Part shown: positions 5,896 to 7,964 of the stretch, piece by piece
Numbering within the stretch: position 1 is the stretch's first letter
Layout: each line of letters starts with the position of its first letter
Source: an uncultured Sphingobium sp.
GTDB lineage: Bacteria > Pseudomonadota > Alphaproteobacteria > Sphingomonadales > Sphingomonadaceae
Direction: 5' to 3'
Assembly (NCBI GenBank): GCA_946479185.1
Contig: CAMLFF010000142.1
Coordinates: 1-7,964, forward strand
DNA: 7,964 nt
The notes under the pieces: generated by a model
The model's database searches: none
The model's input: only the letters and a program-made list of their open reading frames with translations
What the model was told of the DNA's origin: nothing
Translations under genes and position numbers: made by a program

Positions 5896-6528
5896 CTAAA
5901 CCGGGCAGTGCGCTCCACTTTTCACCCAGGCGTTGAACAGTTCGCCGAACTGCGCTTGTGTGCCGGGCACTGGGGTGCGGTTGCCGCCGGGGTGCCAGCC
6001 CCAGCCGACGAGCTCGTCCCTGGCCATATGCTCTTCCATTTCGGCCATGGTCTTGCCGCCGTTGCGGTCCTTGTCCTTGAGCTGCGTACAAATCTGGCCG
6101 AGCGTCTTGCCCTGCCAGGCCATTTCTGCAGGCGCCAGCATCCACTTGGGATTGCCGGGAACGTTGGCCGGATCGAAATTCTCTTCATGGTGGCAGGTGA
6201 AGCAACGCAGGCCCGGCGCGCCCATGCCGTCTGCACGCACCACCAGCGGCATATGCGGGCGCATCGCGTCGGTCTGGGTGGGGCGCTCGGTCGCGGGGTG
6301 GCAATTGAGGCAGCGCGGATGCTGCAGCACTTTGCCCACCTCGCTGAACAAGGCGAGCGAGCGTGCCTTTTCATCCTTGATGCGCGCAAAATCGGCGGCC
6401 TGTTTGAGCGCGGTCGCCATTGGCGGCTTAGGAGGCAGCGCTTCGGCCTGCTGAGCAGAAGCGCCGTGCATGGCCAGCGCTGCGATCAGACCGGCGGCAG
6501 CGAGCGGAGCGAGGAGGCGCGCGCTCAT
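5896..6528 (-). CDS. Di-heme c-type cytochrome subunit of an isoquinoline 1-oxidoreductase-type hydroxylase
   Basis: This 210-residue exported protein begins with a signal peptide (MSARLLAPLAAAGLIAALAM, likely cut after ASA at 25). Two heme c attachment motifs are visible: CLNCH (73-77) and CFTCH (109-113). The remainder has conserved-looking stretches such as NPKWMLAPAEMAWQGKTL and VGWGWHPGGNRTPVPGT. Its gene starts inside the stop codon of the molybdopterin subunit (ATGA overlap at 6525-6528), which selects this ATG over an upstream in-frame one at 6606 and implies coupled translation. Proteins of this kind are commonly annotated as isoquinoline 1-oxidoreductase subunits. The inferred role is to accept electrons in the periplasm from the molybdenum/iron-sulfur enzyme and pass them to the respiratory chain. 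It is not a standard single-heme class I cytochrome, and I could not identify the axial Met ligands with certainty (M93, M102 and M130 are candidates). Confidence 0.88.
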   Translation of the reverse strand: MSARLLAPLAAAGLIAALAMHGASAQQAEALPPKPPMATALKQAADFARIKDEKARSLALFSEVGKVLQHPRCLNCHPATERPTQTDAMRPHMPLVVRADGMGAPGLRCFTCHHEENFDPANVPGNPKWMLAPAEMAWQGKTLGQICTQLKDKDRNGGKTMAEMEEHMARDELVGWGWHPGGNRTPVPGTQAQFGELFNAWVKSGAHCPV

Positions 6529-7964
6529 GCGGACTTCACCATCGGCAGCATGGTGGGGCGTGCGCGGCCAAGCTTGGCCAGCGCATTTGCGATCGCCGGG
6601 CCACAAGGGGGCACGCCCGGCTCGCCAATCCCGGTGGGCGGCGCTTTTGATGGCATGATATGCACCTCCACCTCAGGCATCTCCATGATCCGTAGCGAGC
6701 GATAGTCATTGAAATTGGAGACGGTCGGCTTGCCTTCCACCAGCGGCACTTCGCCATAGAGGATATGGCCCACCGCATAGCCGATGCCGCCTTCCACCTG
6801 CGCCCGCACAATGTCTGGGTTGACCGCGATGCCGCAATCCACTGCTGCCCAAACCTTGTGGACCTTGGGCTCGCCATCTTCGCCAATCGAGACTTCGGCG
6901 ATCTCGGCAACAAAGCTGGAGAAGCTCTCCACCACGGCCACGCCGCGTGCGCGGCCCTTCGGCACGGGCGATTCCCATTTGGCGAGGTCTGCGACGGCTT
7001 TGAGCACAGCCGCTGCACGCGGCTGGTCCGCCATCAGTTCAAGCCGCCCGGCGATTGGGTCCTTGCCTGCGGCTTCCAGCAACTGGTCGACAAAGGTCTC
7101 CACTGCATAGCCTGTGTGGGTATGGCCGACCGAGCGCCACCACAGCGTTGTCACCGGCGATTTTTCGATTCCCGCAGCACAGCGGAATGCGGGCAGCGCA
7201 TAAGGCGGCGCGCTCGATCCCTCGACCATCGTCGCGTCGACGCCATCCTTGATCATCATCGCTTCCATCGGGCCACCAGCCGCGAAGGATTGGCCAACGA
7301 TCGTGTCGGACCAGGCGATGATCTTGCCGTCCTTCACCGCGCCACGCATGCAATGGACCATGAGGGGGCGATAATAGCCGCCATGAATATCGTCTTCGCG
7401 CGTCCAGGTGAGGCGGATCTTCTTGCCGGGGCCGATTGCCTTCGCGCATTCGGCAAGCTCGAGGGCGAAATGCGCATCGCCGGTTGCGCGGCGGCCAAAG
7501 CTGCCACCGGCCAACACTGGCTCCAGCTTCACCTGCGCCGGAGCAACGCCAAGCACAGCCGCGATGGCAGGCTGATCGAAGCTCGGGAATTGCGAGCCGA
7601 ACCGGGCGAGCGCTGCCTTGCCATCCCACTCGATATAACCGCCGAGCGGCTCCATCGGCGCATGGGCGAGATAGGGGAAAACATAGTCCGCCTCGACGAT
7701 CGTCGCGCCGGGTGTCGCTAGTGCCTTTTCGACATCGCCAATGGCCTTTGCCTGCGTGCCCGCTTCCTTGGCTTTGGCGAGATAGGCCGTAGCCATTTCT
7801 GCCGTGCCGCGATGCTCTGCCTTGCTCTCATCCCATTTGATCGCCAGCGCATTGCGGCCTTTTATCGCGGGCCATGTGCCGGTCGCGAACACGGCAACGC
7901 CCGTCGGGATCTGCTTCACCGCCACGACGCCCTTCACCGCCATTGCCTTGGTCGCATCGAAGCT
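6525..7964 (-). CDS. Molybdopterin-binding large subunit, xanthine dehydrogenase / isoquinoline 1-oxidoreductase beta type (N-terminus cut off)
   Basis: This is the C-terminal 479 residues of a molybdenum hydroxylase large subunit; the frame stays open through the right edge. Family members are usually about 720-780 residues, so roughly a third is missing. Visible family landmarks, numbered from the edge: QIPTGVAVFA near the start, YLAHAPMEPL (98-107), the cofactor-loop GGSFGRR (153-159), WRSVGHTHTGYAVETFVDQL (276-295), WAAVDCGIAVNP (372-383) and GIGEPGVPP (445-453), whose Glu448 corresponds to the catalytic base of the xanthine oxidase family. The arrangement fits IorB-like enzymes that hydroxylate N-heterocycles or oxidise aldehydes; the true substrate cannot be inferred. 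The cytochrome gene follows with an ATGA overlap. The small 2Fe-2S subunit is not seen and is expected upstream, beyond the right edge. The cofactor loop has Ser where this subfamily usually has Gly. Confidence 0.93.
   Translation of the reverse strand, partial: SFDATKAMAVKGVVAVKQIPTGVAVFATGTWPAIKGRNALAIKWDESKAEHRGTAEMATAYLAKAKEAGTQAKAIGDVEKALATPGATIVEADYVFPYLAHAPMEPLGGYIEWDGKAALARFGSQFPSFDQPAIAAVLGVAPAQVKLEPVLAGGSFGRRATGDAHFALELAECAKAIGPGKKIRLTWTREDDIHGGYYRPLMVHCMRGAVKDGKIIAWSDTIVGQSFAAGGPMEAMMIKDGVDATMVEGSSAPPYALPAFRCAAGIEKSPVTTLWWRSVGHTHTGYAVETFVDQLLEAAGKDPIAGRLELMADQPRAAAVLKAVADLAKWESPVPKGRARGVAVVESFSSFVAEIAEVSIGEDGEPKVHKVWAAVDCGIAVNPDIVRAQVEGGIGYAVGHILYGEVPLVEGKPTVSNFNDYRSLRIMEMPEVEVHIMPSKAPPTGIGEPGVPPCGPAIANALAKLGRARPTMLPMVKSA

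Noticed and set aside
5866..6705. Plus-strand open frame (279 codons) opposite the cytochrome gene
   Set aside because: The minus strand encodes a signal peptide and two CxxCH motifs with an operon-type overlap; the plus frame shows no domain and no ribosome binding site.
6765..7721. Plus-strand open frame (318 codons) opposite the molybdopterin subunit
   Set aside because: It is antisense to clear xanthine dehydrogenase-family motifs; the translation resembles no known protein.

Overview
The window looks like chromosomal DNA from an alphaproteobacterium, most likely a sphingomonad (Sphingomonas/Sphingobium/Novosphingobium type). This is inferred from the GC-rich codon use and the gene mix: a TonB-dependent siderophore receptor, an isoquinoline 1-oxidoreductase-type molybdenum hydroxylase with a dedicated c-type cytochrome, and a FecR/LysM protein paired with a response regulator. 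No search could be run, so the taxonomy is an inference.

Layout. (1) Positions 1-1930, minus strand: an OmpR/PhoB-type response regulator (1244-1930, GTG start) whose 3' end overlaps the start of an exported LysM + FecR-domain protein (1-1275, cut by the left edge). (2) Positions 1931-2150: a divergent control region with a 27-bp imperfect palindrome and a TTGACA element. (3) Positions 2151-3143, plus strand: a PAS-GGDEF diguanylate cyclase with intact active-site and inhibitory-site motifs. (4) Positions 3144-3397: a gene-free convergent gap with a long inverted repeat and a smaller hairpin. (5) Positions 3398-5470, minus strand: a complete TonB-dependent siderophore receptor with a Fur-box-like site upstream. 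(6) Positions 5577-5837, minus strand: a broken remnant of a TonB C-terminal domain carrying two compensating frameshifts. (7) Positions 5896-7964, minus strand: a di-heme c-type cytochrome subunit translationally coupled (ATGA overlap) to the large molybdopterin-binding subunit, which is cut by the right edge.

How the genes may work together. The left half is a signalling block: a two-component regulator, a periplasmic or envelope LysM/FecR protein, and a divergently transcribed c-di-GMP synthase sharing one control region. The cognate kinase is not in the window and may lie beyond position 1. The right half combines iron-siderophore uptake (receptor plus a dead TonB-like gene) with a periplasmic molybdenum hydroxylase that probably passes electrons to its cytochrome. 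I found no CRISPR array, RNA gene, intact insertion sequence or recognisable defence system. The most unusual items are the doubly frameshifted TonB remnant, the regulator-FecR/LysM overlap beside a divergent diguanylate cyclase, and the unexplained inverted repeats.
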